A DNA stretch of 64,000 nt, from positions 62,001 to 126,000 of the forward strand of contig CAYMRX010000001.1 of assembly GCA_964393035.1 (NCBI GenBank), given 5' to 3'. Below, piece after piece: positions 43,508 through 52,153 of the stretch. This DNA is from Tabrizicola_A sp964393035 (GTDB taxonomy: Bacteria > Pseudomonadota > Alphaproteobacteria > Rhodobacterales > Rhodobacteraceae). Within the stretch, counting starts at the first letter, position 1, and each line of letters starts with the position of its first letter. The notes under the pieces were generated by a model. That model did not search any database. It was not told the origin of the DNA and saw nothing but the letters and a program-made list of their open reading frames with translations. Both the position numbers and the translations under genes were made by a program.

Positions 43508-44212
43508 ATGACCCAGCCAGATCTTGCAAATGTTACGGCGTGCCTCACGATGGGACGCCGCCCTGAACTTTTGGAGCGAACACTGGTCAGCCTGCAGCCA
43601 CTGCTGTCCGGAATGTCTATATTAGCTGTAAACGATTTTGGGGATGAAGCTACAAATCGCATCTTTCGGACGATCTGCCCGCAGGGGCATATTATTGACC
43701 TTCCGGGGCATGTTGGACATCACCGCGCGGTTGACGCGATGTATAGCAAGGTGCAGACAGACTACGTGTTTCATTTAGAGGATGACTGGGTCTTCGATCG
43801 GCAGAATTTTATCCCTGATGCAATTAGCGTGCTGAGATCTGCCAAGCAGGCAGCAGTGGTATGTGTCCGCCATGTTGACGATTTTGTCACCGATGCGGCA
43901 ACCAATCCAAAAATAAAGCGGCTGACAACTCAAGATGACATTGTCGCTTTAAACCTGAATGACATCCATTCGCAATGGTATGGTTATACATTCAATCCGC
44001 ATGTTGCGAGAATCTCACTTTGGCGAAATATGGGCGGCTTTTCTGGATACAAAAAGGAACGCCATATCTCGCGCAATCTGCGCGCGATGGGCGGCGAGGC
44101 ACTCTACCTTAACCCTGGCGCTTGTCGGCATGTAGGTGCTAATGACAGTGTGGCTACCACCGGCCGGCCGTCGTTAGGCAAGCGACTAAAGTCATTGTTT
44201 CGTCACACATGA
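43508..44212 (+). CDS. GT-A fold (GT2-like) glycosyltransferase
   Basis: 234 residues from ATG 43508. Starts with VTACLTMGRRPELLERTLVS; a DxD-like metal motif lies in VFHLEDDWVFD. Only the N-terminal and metal-binding parts are recognisable, and the acceptor is unknown. Overlaps the next gene by four bases (ATGA), so the two are coupled. Confidence 0.65.
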   Translation: MTQPDLANVTACLTMGRRPELLERTLVSLQPLLSGMSILAVNDFGDEATNRIFRTICPQGHIIDLPGHVGHHRAVDAMYSKVQTDYVFHLEDDWVFDRQNFIPDAISVLRSAKQAAVVCVRHVDDFVTDAATNPKIKRLTTQDDIVALNLNDIHSQWYGYTFNPHVARISLWRNMGGFSGYKKERHISRNLRAMGGEALYLNPGACRHVGANDSVATTGRPSLGKRLKSLFRHT

Positions 44213-45045
44213 CCCAAAAGTACACATGCAAACCCAGCAGCGTAGTTGTTATTAGCCTTCGGTCGCAAGTACGTCGCAGGGCGTTTCAATCCGCACAGCT
44301 TGAACGACTGGGGCTGGACTTCACCTTTGTCGATGCTATGCATCCCGATGATATCGACAAAGATGAAATGGCGCGGCGCCAGTCCGGTTGGGCGCGCCCT
44401 TTGCGCCCGACTGAAGTAGCCTGCTTATTAAGCCATAGGCGGGTCTGGGTAGACACGGCCTGCGCCAGCGGACCTGTCCTGATACTCGAAGATGATGCGG
44501 TCCTGTCCGGAGATCTTCGGCAGGCGCTTGTCGCAATAGAGCAGCTAGAGAATGTTGATTTGGTCAATCTTGAAACATTCCTTCAGCCAAAGTTGTTGGA
44601 TCGGGACATCTCATCCCTAGGATTTGGGAACTATCACCTTGCTCGGCTGTATCGTGATCGGGGCGGCGCGGCTGCTTATGTCCTTTGGCCACGAGCGGCG
44701 CACAAACTCCTCGCCCTTACCGAAACCCGGTCGCCTCTGGCAGATGCGGCCATCAATATTGCCCCTGGCATACATCGCTTCCAAGTTTTACCCGCGTTAG
44801 CGATCCAAGCTATGTTCCTGCCCCACAGTAATTTCCCCTTAGAAGAAAGCGTGGCATCGTCAGGGCAGCGCCCTCCATATCCCAGCGTCAGCCATTGGTT
44901 GAGCGGCCGTGTCTATCGCCTTAAGCTGTCACTCAGGCTCGCCTTGATCCGCATCAGCACCATGTTTCGCGCCAAGGCGATCAGTGTTCCATTCGCCAAA
45001 TCCGACCTCGACATTGGCAATCACAACGACGAAGAGCTAACCTAG
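44209..45045 (+). CDS. GT25-family glycosyltransferase (LOS/LPS type)
   Basis: 278 residues. GT25 hallmarks: VVVISLRSQVRRRAFQSAQL at the N-terminus, RPTEVACLLSHRRVW, and VLILEDDAVLSGDL with the metal-binding Asp residues. Family members add galactose or other sugars to lipooligosaccharide. Coupled to the preceding gene. Confidence 0.85.
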   Translation: MTQKYTCKPSSVVVISLRSQVRRRAFQSAQLERLGLDFTFVDAMHPDDIDKDEMARRQSGWARPLRPTEVACLLSHRRVWVDTACASGPVLILEDDAVLSGDLRQALVAIEQLENVDLVNLETFLQPKLLDRDISSLGFGNYHLARLYRDRGGAAAYVLWPRAAHKLLALTETRSPLADAAINIAPGIHRFQVLPALAIQAMFLPHSNFPLEESVASSGQRPPYPSVSHWLSGRVYRLKLSLRLALIRISTMFRAKAISVPFAKSDLDIGNHNDEELT

Positions 45046-45161
45046 ATGGGTATATATAATAAATATCCTCGATCATTTACACTTATTAATAGCGCGTAAT
45101 ATCGCGCCAGAAACCTAAGTGAATGTTTCCGGCACATAAGGATGAAAGGCAGGCCACCACA

Positions 45162-46079
45162 ATGTCAATCCCAACCATCCCTGCTGTGACCACTTACGGT
45201 GAGGCGGACTTTTCCGCAATTAGTCTTTCCCGCGTGACGCCAGTTGTCGTTACCTACAATAGCGCACATTGCCTCCCGTTCGTTGGCGATCTTCTTGGCC
45301 GCTGCCCTTCAGCTATTTTGTCAGACAATGCCAGCGATGACGACATCCAGTCGCAGGCAAATATGCTGTTGCCTCACGCCACACTCCTGCGTCATGAGCG
45401 AAATCTGGGATTCGGCGCCGCGAATAACCGAGCTCTGGCGCTGGTGAAGACTGAGTTTGCCTTGATTATCAATCCAGATTGTCAGCTGAGCGAAGCGGCA
45501 CTGAATCAATTGATCACCACCGCTGACAGATTCCCTGATGCCGCAATAGTCGGCCCGCAGATCCGCGACGCTGAAGGGCGAGATGAGATCAACTATCGCT
45601 GGGTCACCGGTAGTTGGTCGTCCACGGGGCCGGGCGCAATCGGACAAGCCTGCGTTGGATATCTTAGTGGCGCCGCTATGTTGCTCAGGATGTCAGTTTG
45701 CGCCCCGCACGGATTCTTCGATGAACGCTTCTTCTTATATTACGAAGATGACGACCTCTGCAGGCGCTACTTTGATGCCCGGCTTCCCCTTATTCTCGAC
45801 CCTGAAGCAACCGCGACCCATCTATCGCGTCGCTCTGTTCGCGGTCGCTCTCCTATACGCAACGAATACTGGCGCGGCTTTCATCATGTGCAGTCAAAAT
45901 TAACCTATGCCGCCAAATACTCGGGGCCCCATGTCGCGCGGAGTCTGCGCCGCCAGTTGATTTGGAAGACGGCAGCAGCACTGCCGCTGCGAGCACTGTT
46001 CTTTTCTCCTCGACTGATAGTGCGCATGTGGGGGCGGTTGAACGGCCTCCGGTACTGGTCACGCTCTAGTGAAATCTGA
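45162..46079 (+). CDS. GT2-family glycosyltransferase (rhamnosyltransferase-like)
   Basis: 305 residues. VTPVVVTYNSAHCLP, ILSDNASDDD, RNLGFGAANNRAL and the DxD-type FALIINPDCQL, then GFFDERFFLYYEDDDLCRR. This matches dTDP-rhamnosyltransferase-like GT2 enzymes. I use ATG 45162, which has AAGGCAGG upstream, rather than ATG 45123, which has no ribosome-binding site. Confidence 0.85.
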   Translation: MSIPTIPAVTTYGEADFSAISLSRVTPVVVTYNSAHCLPFVGDLLGRCPSAILSDNASDDDIQSQANMLLPHATLLRHERNLGFGAANNRALALVKTEFALIINPDCQLSEAALNQLITTADRFPDAAIVGPQIRDAEGRDEINYRWVTGSWSSTGPGAIGQACVGYLSGAAMLLRMSVCAPHGFFDERFFLYYEDDDLCRRYFDARLPLILDPEATATHLSRRSVRGRSPIRNEYWRGFHHVQSKLTYAAKYSGPHVARSLRRQLIWKTAAALPLRALFFSPRLIVRMWGRLNGLRYWSRSSEI

Positions 46080-46096
46080 TTCCCAAGAGAGATCAA

Positions 46097-47098
46097 ATGA
46101 ACCTCGTTTTTCTATGTGCAGCGAAGGACCGGCCCGTCGGTGGTATCAAGGTAATCCACCAACTAGCCGAAGCAGCAGATGCCATTCTGGCTGCCAAAGG
46201 CGGCGGAGCCTTCATTTGCCACCCGAACCGCCCTGGCTTTAAAATTTCTTGGTTTAACGCACATGTGCGCTATCGCGCCGCACGCTTTCGCCTGCAGTTC
46301 CATCCAAAAGTCGGGATCACACGTATCCCACCCCGATGTTTTTCTTCTGAGGAAGATATTGTGGTACTGCCTGAGTTATGGGCGCGCAAATACGCAGGGC
46401 AGCTTGCCTTATTAGGAGTACCATATGTTATCCTTGTGCAAGCAGGTTATTTTATTGGCAAAGGAAATGCCAAAGAACTGCGACAAGCATATGCTCAGGC
46501 TCGTGCTGTGTGGTGCGTCTCAGACGACACGCTGGACTGCGTATGTCAGGCATTTCCTGAAGCAAGGCCCCACACCCGCCGCTTCCATGTGGCCGTGGAT
46601 AAGGTGCGCTTTCAGCCGCTCACCAAGCGCAACTGGATCTCTTATATACCAGGCAAATTGCCACGCCACGCAGAATTGCTACGGCTGTTCGCCGACCCCC
46701 ATCTTCCTGCAGGGTGGGAATGGAAGCCGTTAGTGGGCTTGTCCGAAGCCGCCATGGCCGAAACCCTTGGCCAATCCCGGATCTTCGTGGCCCTAGCTGA
46801 AATGGAAGGCTTTGGTCTGCCGCCGCTCGAGGCTGCTTTTGCTGGCAATCAGGTGATAGGCTACCATGCTCAGGGTGGCCGCGAATACTGGTCCGCGCCA
46901 ATGTTCACGACTATCGCGCATGGTGATATTGTCGCCTTGGCGCGGGCCTTGGTGGATTGTGCGATCGGCATGGATGCGTCTCCATCAAAGGGTGCCTCGC
47001 CAGGGGCATTGAAACAAGCTGAAAGCCTGAAGGCCACCTATTCGTTCAGCGCGGTGCACGCCGAACTATCTGGCCTGCTCCATGAACTTTCACCGTAA
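46097..47098 (+). CDS. Glycosyltransferase, GT-B fold (GT4-like)
   Basis: 333 residues. The first part (MNLVFLCAAKDRPVGGIKVI) resembles the acceptor domain of GT4 proteins, and ALAEMEGFGLPPLEAAFAGN is the donor-sugar motif. Last of four plus-strand glycosyltransferase genes; its stop abuts a decayed integrase on the other strand. Confidence 0.75.
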   Translation: MNLVFLCAAKDRPVGGIKVIHQLAEAADAILAAKGGGAFICHPNRPGFKISWFNAHVRYRAARFRLQFHPKVGITRIPPRCFSSEEDIVVLPELWARKYAGQLALLGVPYVILVQAGYFIGKGNAKELRQAYAQARAVWCVSDDTLDCVCQAFPEARPHTRRFHVAVDKVRFQPLTKRNWISYIPGKLPRHAELLRLFADPHLPAGWEWKPLVGLSEAAMAETLGQSRIFVALAEMEGFGLPPLEAAFAGNQVIGYHAQGGREYWSAPMFTTIAHGDIVALARALVDCAIGMDASPSKGASPGALKQAESLKATYSFSAVHAELSGLLHELSP

Positions 47099-47099
47099 T

Positions 47100-47496
47100 A
47101 TGTCCATAAGCACGACGCGACATATTGAAGAAGACCTTGGATTTACCCTGTCCCTCGTGTCGCAAATACTCTTCCAATGACGGAGAAAGCTTTGGCCCAA
47201 GATCACCCCAGAAGCTTGCCCTGTCAGGTCCTATGCGATCCCCGACAACCTTCAGTCGATGACGCCGGGCATTATGGGATTTGCTACCCGCTGTTGATGC
47301 CAATTTTCCTTCAATTTTGCCGCCACCATGAGCGATCGAACCTTGGCAACAGACGCTGACTTGGCTCTCAACCCCTCCACGGTCCTGCCCGTCTCGTGTA
47401 TTTCATCAGGTCATTCGGAACCCGGCGTAAAAAATAGAAGAAACCGCGCCCTTTGTAAGTGAATGGGGCTCTTTGGGCCTGCAATTTGTCCCACAC
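47100..47496 (-). pseudogene. Decayed tyrosine integrase, N-terminal part (DUF6538-like)
   Basis: Read on the minus strand in three frames: PFTYKGRGFFYFLRRVPNDL (about 47407-47466), then LRAKSASVAKVRSLMVAAKL (about 47300-47375), then LSPSLEEYLRHEGQGKSKVF (about 47120-47185). The order matches the N-terminal and core-binding regions of alphaproteobacterial phage-type integrases (first motif F-x-R-R-V-P-x-D-L). The catalytic domain is absent, cut at the end of the glycosyltransferase cluster. It begins 87 bases from the att-like repeat and points away from the tRNA. Confidence 0.65.
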
Positions 47497-47582
47497 TCCT
47501 GACAAGAGGCGGTGAAGTTGCAGTGACTGCAGCGTATTTTCATCTGGTTAAGGGAAGAAACCCCTGAACAAAGGCGAGGGGA

Positions 47583-47599
47583 TGGAGCGGGTGACGGGA
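47583..47599. repeat. 17-bp att-like direct repeat of the tRNA-Gly 3' end
   Basis: TGGAGCGGGTGACGGGA, identical to positions 53365-53381 inside the tRNA-Gly gene (its 3' end including CCA, on the minus strand) and in the same orientation. Flanking bases differ. The spacing, 5782 bases, fits an integrated element bounded by attL and attR. AT-rich DNA (47600-47750) follows, as is usual at att sites. Confidence 0.8.
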
Positions 47600-47804
47600 G
47601 CCGCCACAGTATTGCAGACACCCACTATAGATTGCAAATAGACACAAAAAACAATGCGTTGCGCATTTCTTGAATTTCACACGCTGAACATGACTTGCAC
47701 TTATTGGCGCTGAGTATCATTTCTTATGGCTAGCGGCTTGGCACGCTCAGAATGTGCCGTCGAGTTCGATTCCGGAACCGACAGAGCCTGCCAGAGGGGG
47801 AGGG

Positions 47805-48050
47805 ATGCCAAAGCGCGCGCGGGAATGGGGGCACTCGACGTTAAGAGGGCAAGTCATTCCGGCAAGGTGTCAAGAAACGAATGGCATGCCGTCGGCGGCG
47901 TTGCGGCCTCCTCCTTCAGATCACGCCCGGGGACGCAAAGTCGTGGATACTGCGGACAGTCATCGGCGGCGCCCGGCGTTCGATCGGCTTGGGAGCGTAT
48001 CCCGAAATTGGTCTCGCAGCGGCTCGCGACAAGGCGCGTGAAGCAAGGGC
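47805..48050 (+). pseudogene. Truncated P4-type integrase (DUF4102 arm-binding domain) with frameshifts
   Basis: Three frames join to give MPKRARE, then ALDVKRASHSGKVSRNEWHAVGG, split by a shift, then LLLQITPGDAKSWILRTVIG and GLGAYPEIGLAAARDKAREAR. This is the N-terminal arm-type DNA-binding domain of P4-like integrases. At least two frameshifts are needed and everything after about residue 85 is gone; the sequence passes directly into a capsid-decoration gene. It lies 206 bases inside the att-like repeat. Confidence 0.75.
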
Positions 48051-48338
48051 ATCGTCGAGGCGATGACGGTCCTTGGCCTTTACACGTCCGGCGCGAACGC
48101 CGGGAAGTATGGCCCTGCTCCCGCCGCCGCCGCCGACCCCGATGCTGGCAATCAGACCGCCCGCGCGATCAATCTCTACCGGGTCGACGCTACAGACGCC
48201 GACGTCAAGGTCGCGGCCCTGACCCGCAACTGCGAGGTGATCGGCGCGAACCTCACCTATGAGGGGACGGTCGACACCGCCCCCGAGAAAACCGCCAAGG
48301 CCGCGCAGCTCGCGGCCGTCGGCATCATCGTGCGCTGA
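48045..48338 (+). pseudogene. 5'-truncated phage head decoration protein (lambda gpD-like)
   Basis: The frame reads KGIVEAMTVLGLYTSGANAG and ends with EKTAKAAQLAAVGIIVR, typical of the C-terminal two thirds of gpD-type capsid decoration proteins (internal G-T-V-L-G, terminal A-L-G-I-I-V-R). An ATG at 48063 lies at what should be an internal position, so any product would lack the N-terminal arm. The gene is fused to the integrase stub by a deletion. The major capsid gene follows 14 bases later. Confidence 0.7.
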
Positions 48339-48352
48339 AAGGAGCAAACAAC

Positions 48353-49404
48353 ATGCTCGACGTATTTGAAGGCGACGCCTTCAGCGTCATCCGTCTCACC
48401 CAGGCGATCAACGACATCACCTATGCGCCCGGCCGCCTCGGCCAGATGGAGGGGATGTTCGAAGTTTCCAACGTTGACACGACGAAAGTCGCGGTCGAGC
48501 GCAAAGGCGACCTTCTGGTGATCGTGCCGCCAACTGTGCGCGGCGGGCCGGGTGTTACGATTAGCGCCGAACCGGGCCGAGAGCTTCGGACGCTCGACGT
48601 GCCGCATTTCGAAATCAACGACAGCATCGTCGCCGAATCCATCCAAAACGTTCGCGCCTTCGGGACCGAGGCGGTCTTGCAAACCATCGCTTCGAAGGTG
48701 GCGGCGCGGCTTTCGATCCACGTCAACAGCTTCGCCGCGACCGAAGACATGCCCGCATGGGCGCGGTGAAGGGCGTCGTCACCTACGCCGACGGCTCGAC
48801 CCTGAACCTGTTCACCGAGTTTGGCGTTGCGCCCGAGCCGGTCTTGGCCTTCGATCTCACCAACGCCGATGCGATCGACGGGGCATTCCGGCGCAAGTGC
48901 GCGACCATCACGCGGCGGGTGCAGGACATCCTCGGAGGTGTCCCTTTCACCGGTATTCACGCGCTCTGCGGCGACGACTTCTTCGACGAGGTTCTCTCGC
49001 ACCGGGAAGTGCGCGAGACTTACAAGGGCTGGAACGAGGCGCAAATCCTGCGCGAAGCCTATATTGGCCCGAACCGCTCGTCCTACGGCATCTTCGAGTT
49101 CGGCGGTATCGTCTGGGAAAACTACCGGGGAGCCAAGATTCCGTCGGCCCGTGGCGGTGCTTTGCAATCGTTCATCGAAAAAGACGACTGCCATATCTTC
49201 CCCGTTGGCGTCCCCGGTCTATTCAAGACCGTCTATGCGCCTGCAGACCTTGAAGAAACGGTCAACACCATGGGCCGCCGCCTCTACACCCGGCAATCAC
49301 CTTGGCCTAATGGAAAAGGGCGCGCGCTGGACAGCCAGATGAACGCGCTGCAGTATTGCTCGCGCCCCAAGGTCTTGATGCACGGCATCCGCGGCGCGGC
49401 GTAA
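48353..49404 (+). pseudogene. Phage major capsid protein (lambda gpE family), frameshifted
   Basis: Frame 1 (48353-48769) reads FEGDAFSVIRLTQAINDI to VNSFAATEDMPAWAR and stops. Frame 2 continues at about 48757 with GAVKGVVTYADGSTLNLFTE and runs to 49404 (IGPNRSSYGIFEFGGIVWEN, FPVGVPGLFKTVYAPAD). Together they give a full gpE-like capsid protein of about 350 residues. The shift (an extra CC, or one base lost) lies near 48750. There is no slippery heptamer, so it is a mutation rather than programmed frameshifting. Confidence 0.8.
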
Positions 49405-49928
49405 TGGGCCGAGCTCGCAATCAGATTGACGAGGGCGGCGAGGCTTTCAAGGCCCTCGCCAACGTCACAATTTCGACGGCCGACTTTGCCAACCTTGTCG
49501 GCTTGACCCCAGCGGCGCTGCGCCTGCGGATTGGCGCCGGCTTCATTCCAATGGTGGGGCATGGGACGCTCAACCTCGTCCGGGCGGTGCAAGGCTTTCT
49601 CGGGTATGAAGCGGCGCTGACTGCAAAGGTCGATGTTCGCGCCAAATCGTCGGGGCGGGCGCGCATCAACAAGGCGCGGGCTGATGAGATCGAAGCCCGG
49701 CTCGCCCGCCAGATGCGTGACCTTATCCATCGCGAAAGCGCCGAATTCGTTATCGACAGCGTTGTGAAGGTGACGGTTTCAGAACTTCGTAAATCCGCGA
49801 AATCCTTGCCCCTTTGGGGTGTGCCAAAAGACAAGGTTAGAGCCGAGATCGACAGCTCTATCGCCAGAATTCAGGCGGCGAGTGAGAAGTCCAAAGAGGC
49901 ACTGCGAACCGGTGATTTTGATGGGTGA
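49404..49928 (+). CDS. Nu1-like terminase small subunit / phage DNA-packaging protein
   Basis: 174 residues from ATG 49404, which overlaps the capsid stop (TAATG). ISTADFANLVGLTPAALRLR is a Nu1-type winged helix; the C-terminal half is a charged helical region (RADEIEARLARQMRDLIHRE). It would recognise phage DNA for packaging. In lambdoid phages this gene lies upstream of the capsid genes; here it lies downstream, as in some satellites or a rearranged prophage. The frame is intact. Confidence 0.6.
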   Translation: MGRARNQIDEGGEAFKALANVTISTADFANLVGLTPAALRLRIGAGFIPMVGHGTLNLVRAVQGFLGYEAALTAKVDVRAKSSGRARINKARADEIEARLARQMRDLIHRESAEFVIDSVVKVTVSELRKSAKSLPLWGVPKDKVRAEIDSSIARIQAASEKSKEALRTGDFDG

Positions 49929-50190
49929 AGCTCTGCCAAAGAGCGCCCGCCCGAAGGCGGCCGAGACCGCGCGGGTCCGCAAGATCGAGCGCCGACTTCG
50001 CGCCCGCCTTGCCGCGCTTTTCCCGACGATCGACGTCAAGCCGATTGTGGTCGAGCTCCGACCGTTGATCCATGCGGCCGCCCGTGACGGCATCGAAGAT
50101 CATAACGCGGCATGGCGGCGCATGGCCGCCGCGCCGCTGTTCCGGCGGATATCAGATCGACTAACGACGGGCCTAGCCGAGAATATCTGA
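49921..50190 (+). CDS. Hypothetical small phage-associated protein
   Basis: 89 residues, basic (ARVRKIERRLRARLAALFP) and mainly helical. Overlaps the terminase-like gene by eight bases, so it belongs to the same unit. No family recognised. Confidence 0.5.
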   Translation: MGEALPKSARPKAAETARVRKIERRLRARLAALFPTIDVKPIVVELRPLIHAAARDGIEDHNAAWRRMAAAPLFRRISDRLTTGLAENI

Positions 50191-50328
50191 CAGATATTGT
50201 GAGATTGCGGCTGCTTTCCGTCGCCTTCTGACAATTTCCAGGCGTTTTGGCTCACACTTTGGGCGCTAAATCCAATAGGATATAAAAAATGATTGGGCTG
50301 GGGCAAACCCAGCTGCCGAGGCAAAAAC

Positions 50329-50919
50329 ATGAGAGATAAAGATGTACGGGAGAGCGTTTGGCGCTGGCTAGAAGTAGCCCATGCGGGTGACGACCAGAGC
50401 CTCATGCTCGACGAACTCGGCATTCTGAACGGCGCAACCCGCATCGATATTGCTGTCATAAACGGCCAGATTGAGGGGTATGAGCTAAAGAGTGAGCGCG
50501 ACACCCTTGAGCGGCTACCTGGACAGCGCGACCTTTACAACAAGGTTCTAGACAGGATCAGCTTGGTCGTGGCGGAAAACCACCGCGCCGCAGCTGAGGA
50601 GATCATACCTGAATGGTGGGGACTGGCGATTGCCAGCAACTCGCAGGGCGGGGTCATGGTCACGCGCGAAAGGCTGCCGGAAATGAACCCTGAGCTAGAC
50701 GCAGCAACACTCGCATCTCTCTTGTGGCGGGACGAGGCGCTGGCCGTCCTGGATCGCTACGGCGCTGCGCGCGGCGTCCGCAGTAAGCCTCGCGAGGCGC
50801 TGTATCAGCGCCTCGCGGTCGCGTTGGACCTTGACATAGTCCGTTTTGAGGTGCGGGCTGCACTGAAGGCTAGGGCAGGATGGCGAGTTGACCGAAGATC
50901 TCAGCAATGTGGTGGTTGA
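50329..50919 (+). CDS. sce7726 family protein, PD-(D/E)XK-like
   Basis: 196 residues from ATG 50329. The N-terminal half has a nuclease-like core: TRIDIAVINGQIEGYELKSE with Asp40 and Glu52-x-Lys54, the D...E-x-K arrangement of restriction-like enzymes. The rest is helical with Trp- and Arg-rich segments. Named after a Sorangium cellulosum protein; the family often accompanies a beta-family partner on mobile DNA. Its last 50 bases overlap the convergent beta-family gene. Lower similarity to core codon use; likely island cargo. Confidence 0.75.
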   Translation: MRDKDVRESVWRWLEVAHAGDDQSLMLDELGILNGATRIDIAVINGQIEGYELKSERDTLERLPGQRDLYNKVLDRISLVVAENHRAAAEEIIPEWWGLAIASNSQGGVMVTRERLPEMNPELDAATLASLLWRDEALAVLDRYGAARGVRSKPREALYQRLAVALDLDIVRFEVRAALKARAGWRVDRRSQQCGG

Positions 50920-51943
50920 CGCCAACTGTGATCCAAGTCTCTAGGTTGCCCTGCCCCTCAGCGCGGGAGTGGATGCGCATGATCTTCCCGTCACCGAATG
51001 AGAAGGGCGCACCTCGATACTGCGGCATTGCCACAATGGTGTCGGCATGGCCTAGGAACTGTGCAAAACCCTGCCCCCCTCGTGTCCTAGTACCCTGGCC
51101 CCGTAGGAGTATCCAGGTGTCCTCAAATGTGTAACGGACGCTGGCCGTAGGGTTCATTGTTCTGGGGTCAAGCCCCTCCTCAACTGGGATCGGGTGAATG
51201 GTCGCATAGTCTCCATAGCTGACAGCCCGGCCTGCCACATTCCGGTTTGCCAGCCACACAGCCCACTCGTGGCGCTCTACGATGTGTGTACCGACTGCAA
51301 ACCCGGAAAGGTTTTCCGGGAAGGAGCCTGCGACCAGAGACAGTGTTGCCCAGTCAGCGGCGAAGGGGACTGCTGCCAAAGCACCACGCGCGGTGATGAC
51401 AGACCGCCCTGTGGTCGCGATGTAGCCCAAATCCACCACGAAGCCCGCATTGGCAGGTTGGACGCCGCACACGTTTAGCATCTCAGCAACGACATCACCA
51501 ATGGCGGGCTCGGCAAGGTCGTCAGGCGTCATGCGGAAAACTGGGCCTAAGCCGAAGTCGGCGCAAACAGATGCGACAGCCGCAACATAGTCGTCATCGC
51601 TGCCCAGACGCAGAACAGGGCGCGCAGTGGCCCGGTGGGCTGCCGTGGTGATCCGGCCAAAGAAGTGGCGCACCGGATGAATGCCGCCCGCGCATCGGGC
51701 GTCTGGGTCTATGTCGCCCAAGTCGACTGCCGCCTCATATCCCGCCCATATCGAGTTTAGGCGGTCTGCATCCTGGGCGATGCGCTGGTCAAAAGCCCCA
51801 TCCATGTCGCCACCTGGGGGAGGGTTGAAGGCGTGTGGGACAATGTTGAATATCGGAACGGTCGCCCCCTTATGGGCAGGTGATAGGTTAGAAATAGCAG
51901 TCTGTTCGCCGCGCTTAAATCGAAGAATAGGCCAATAGGTCAT
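50870..51943 (-). CDS. Beta family protein (T4 beta-protein/sce7725-like)
   Basis: 357 residues. Starts with TYWPILRFKRGEQTA and has spaced TIM-barrel-like segments (DFGLGPVFRMTPDDL, NAGFVVDLGYI, WATLSLVAGSFPENL). Members of the beta family have no known enzymatic role; several are found beside sce7726 proteins. Here the partner is on the opposite strand, tail to tail, with a 50-base overlap. Probable defence or other cargo pair of the island. Confidence 0.7.
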   Translation of the reverse strand: MTYWPILRFKRGEQTAISNLSPAHKGATVPIFNIVPHAFNPPPGGDMDGAFDQRIAQDADRLNSIWAGYEAAVDLGDIDPDARCAGGIHPVRHFFGRITTAAHRATARPVLRLGSDDDYVAAVASVCADFGLGPVFRMTPDDLAEPAIGDVVAEMLNVCGVQPANAGFVVDLGYIATTGRSVITARGALAAVPFAADWATLSLVAGSFPENLSGFAVGTHIVERHEWAVWLANRNVAGRAVSYGDYATIHPIPVEEGLDPRTMNPTASVRYTFEDTWILLRGQGTRTRGGQGFAQFLGHADTIVAMPQYRGAPFSFGDGKIMRIHSRAEGQGNLETWITVGVNHHIAEIFGQLAILP

Positions 51944-52153
51944 ATTACCTCAAAGTTGTTAACTGATTCCACTGCACCACTTTTGCATAATGTCGATCGA
52001 GACGCCATTCTCAGCTTGATCGCCACACTGAACTCGCCAATTTGGCGATTGTGATGGTCGGCGCTCTATTGCCGCTAAAGCTGCGTCTTCACTAATTTCT
52101 AAGCCGCAAGCTATTCTGAGTGATACTCAAGATCGGAGTGTTCGCTGTCTTCC

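Noticed and set aside
48740..48775. Programmed ribosomal frameshift in the capsid gene
   Set aside because: No slippery heptamer or downstream pseudoknot, the neighbouring genes are also broken, and capsid genes of this family are not known to need a shift.
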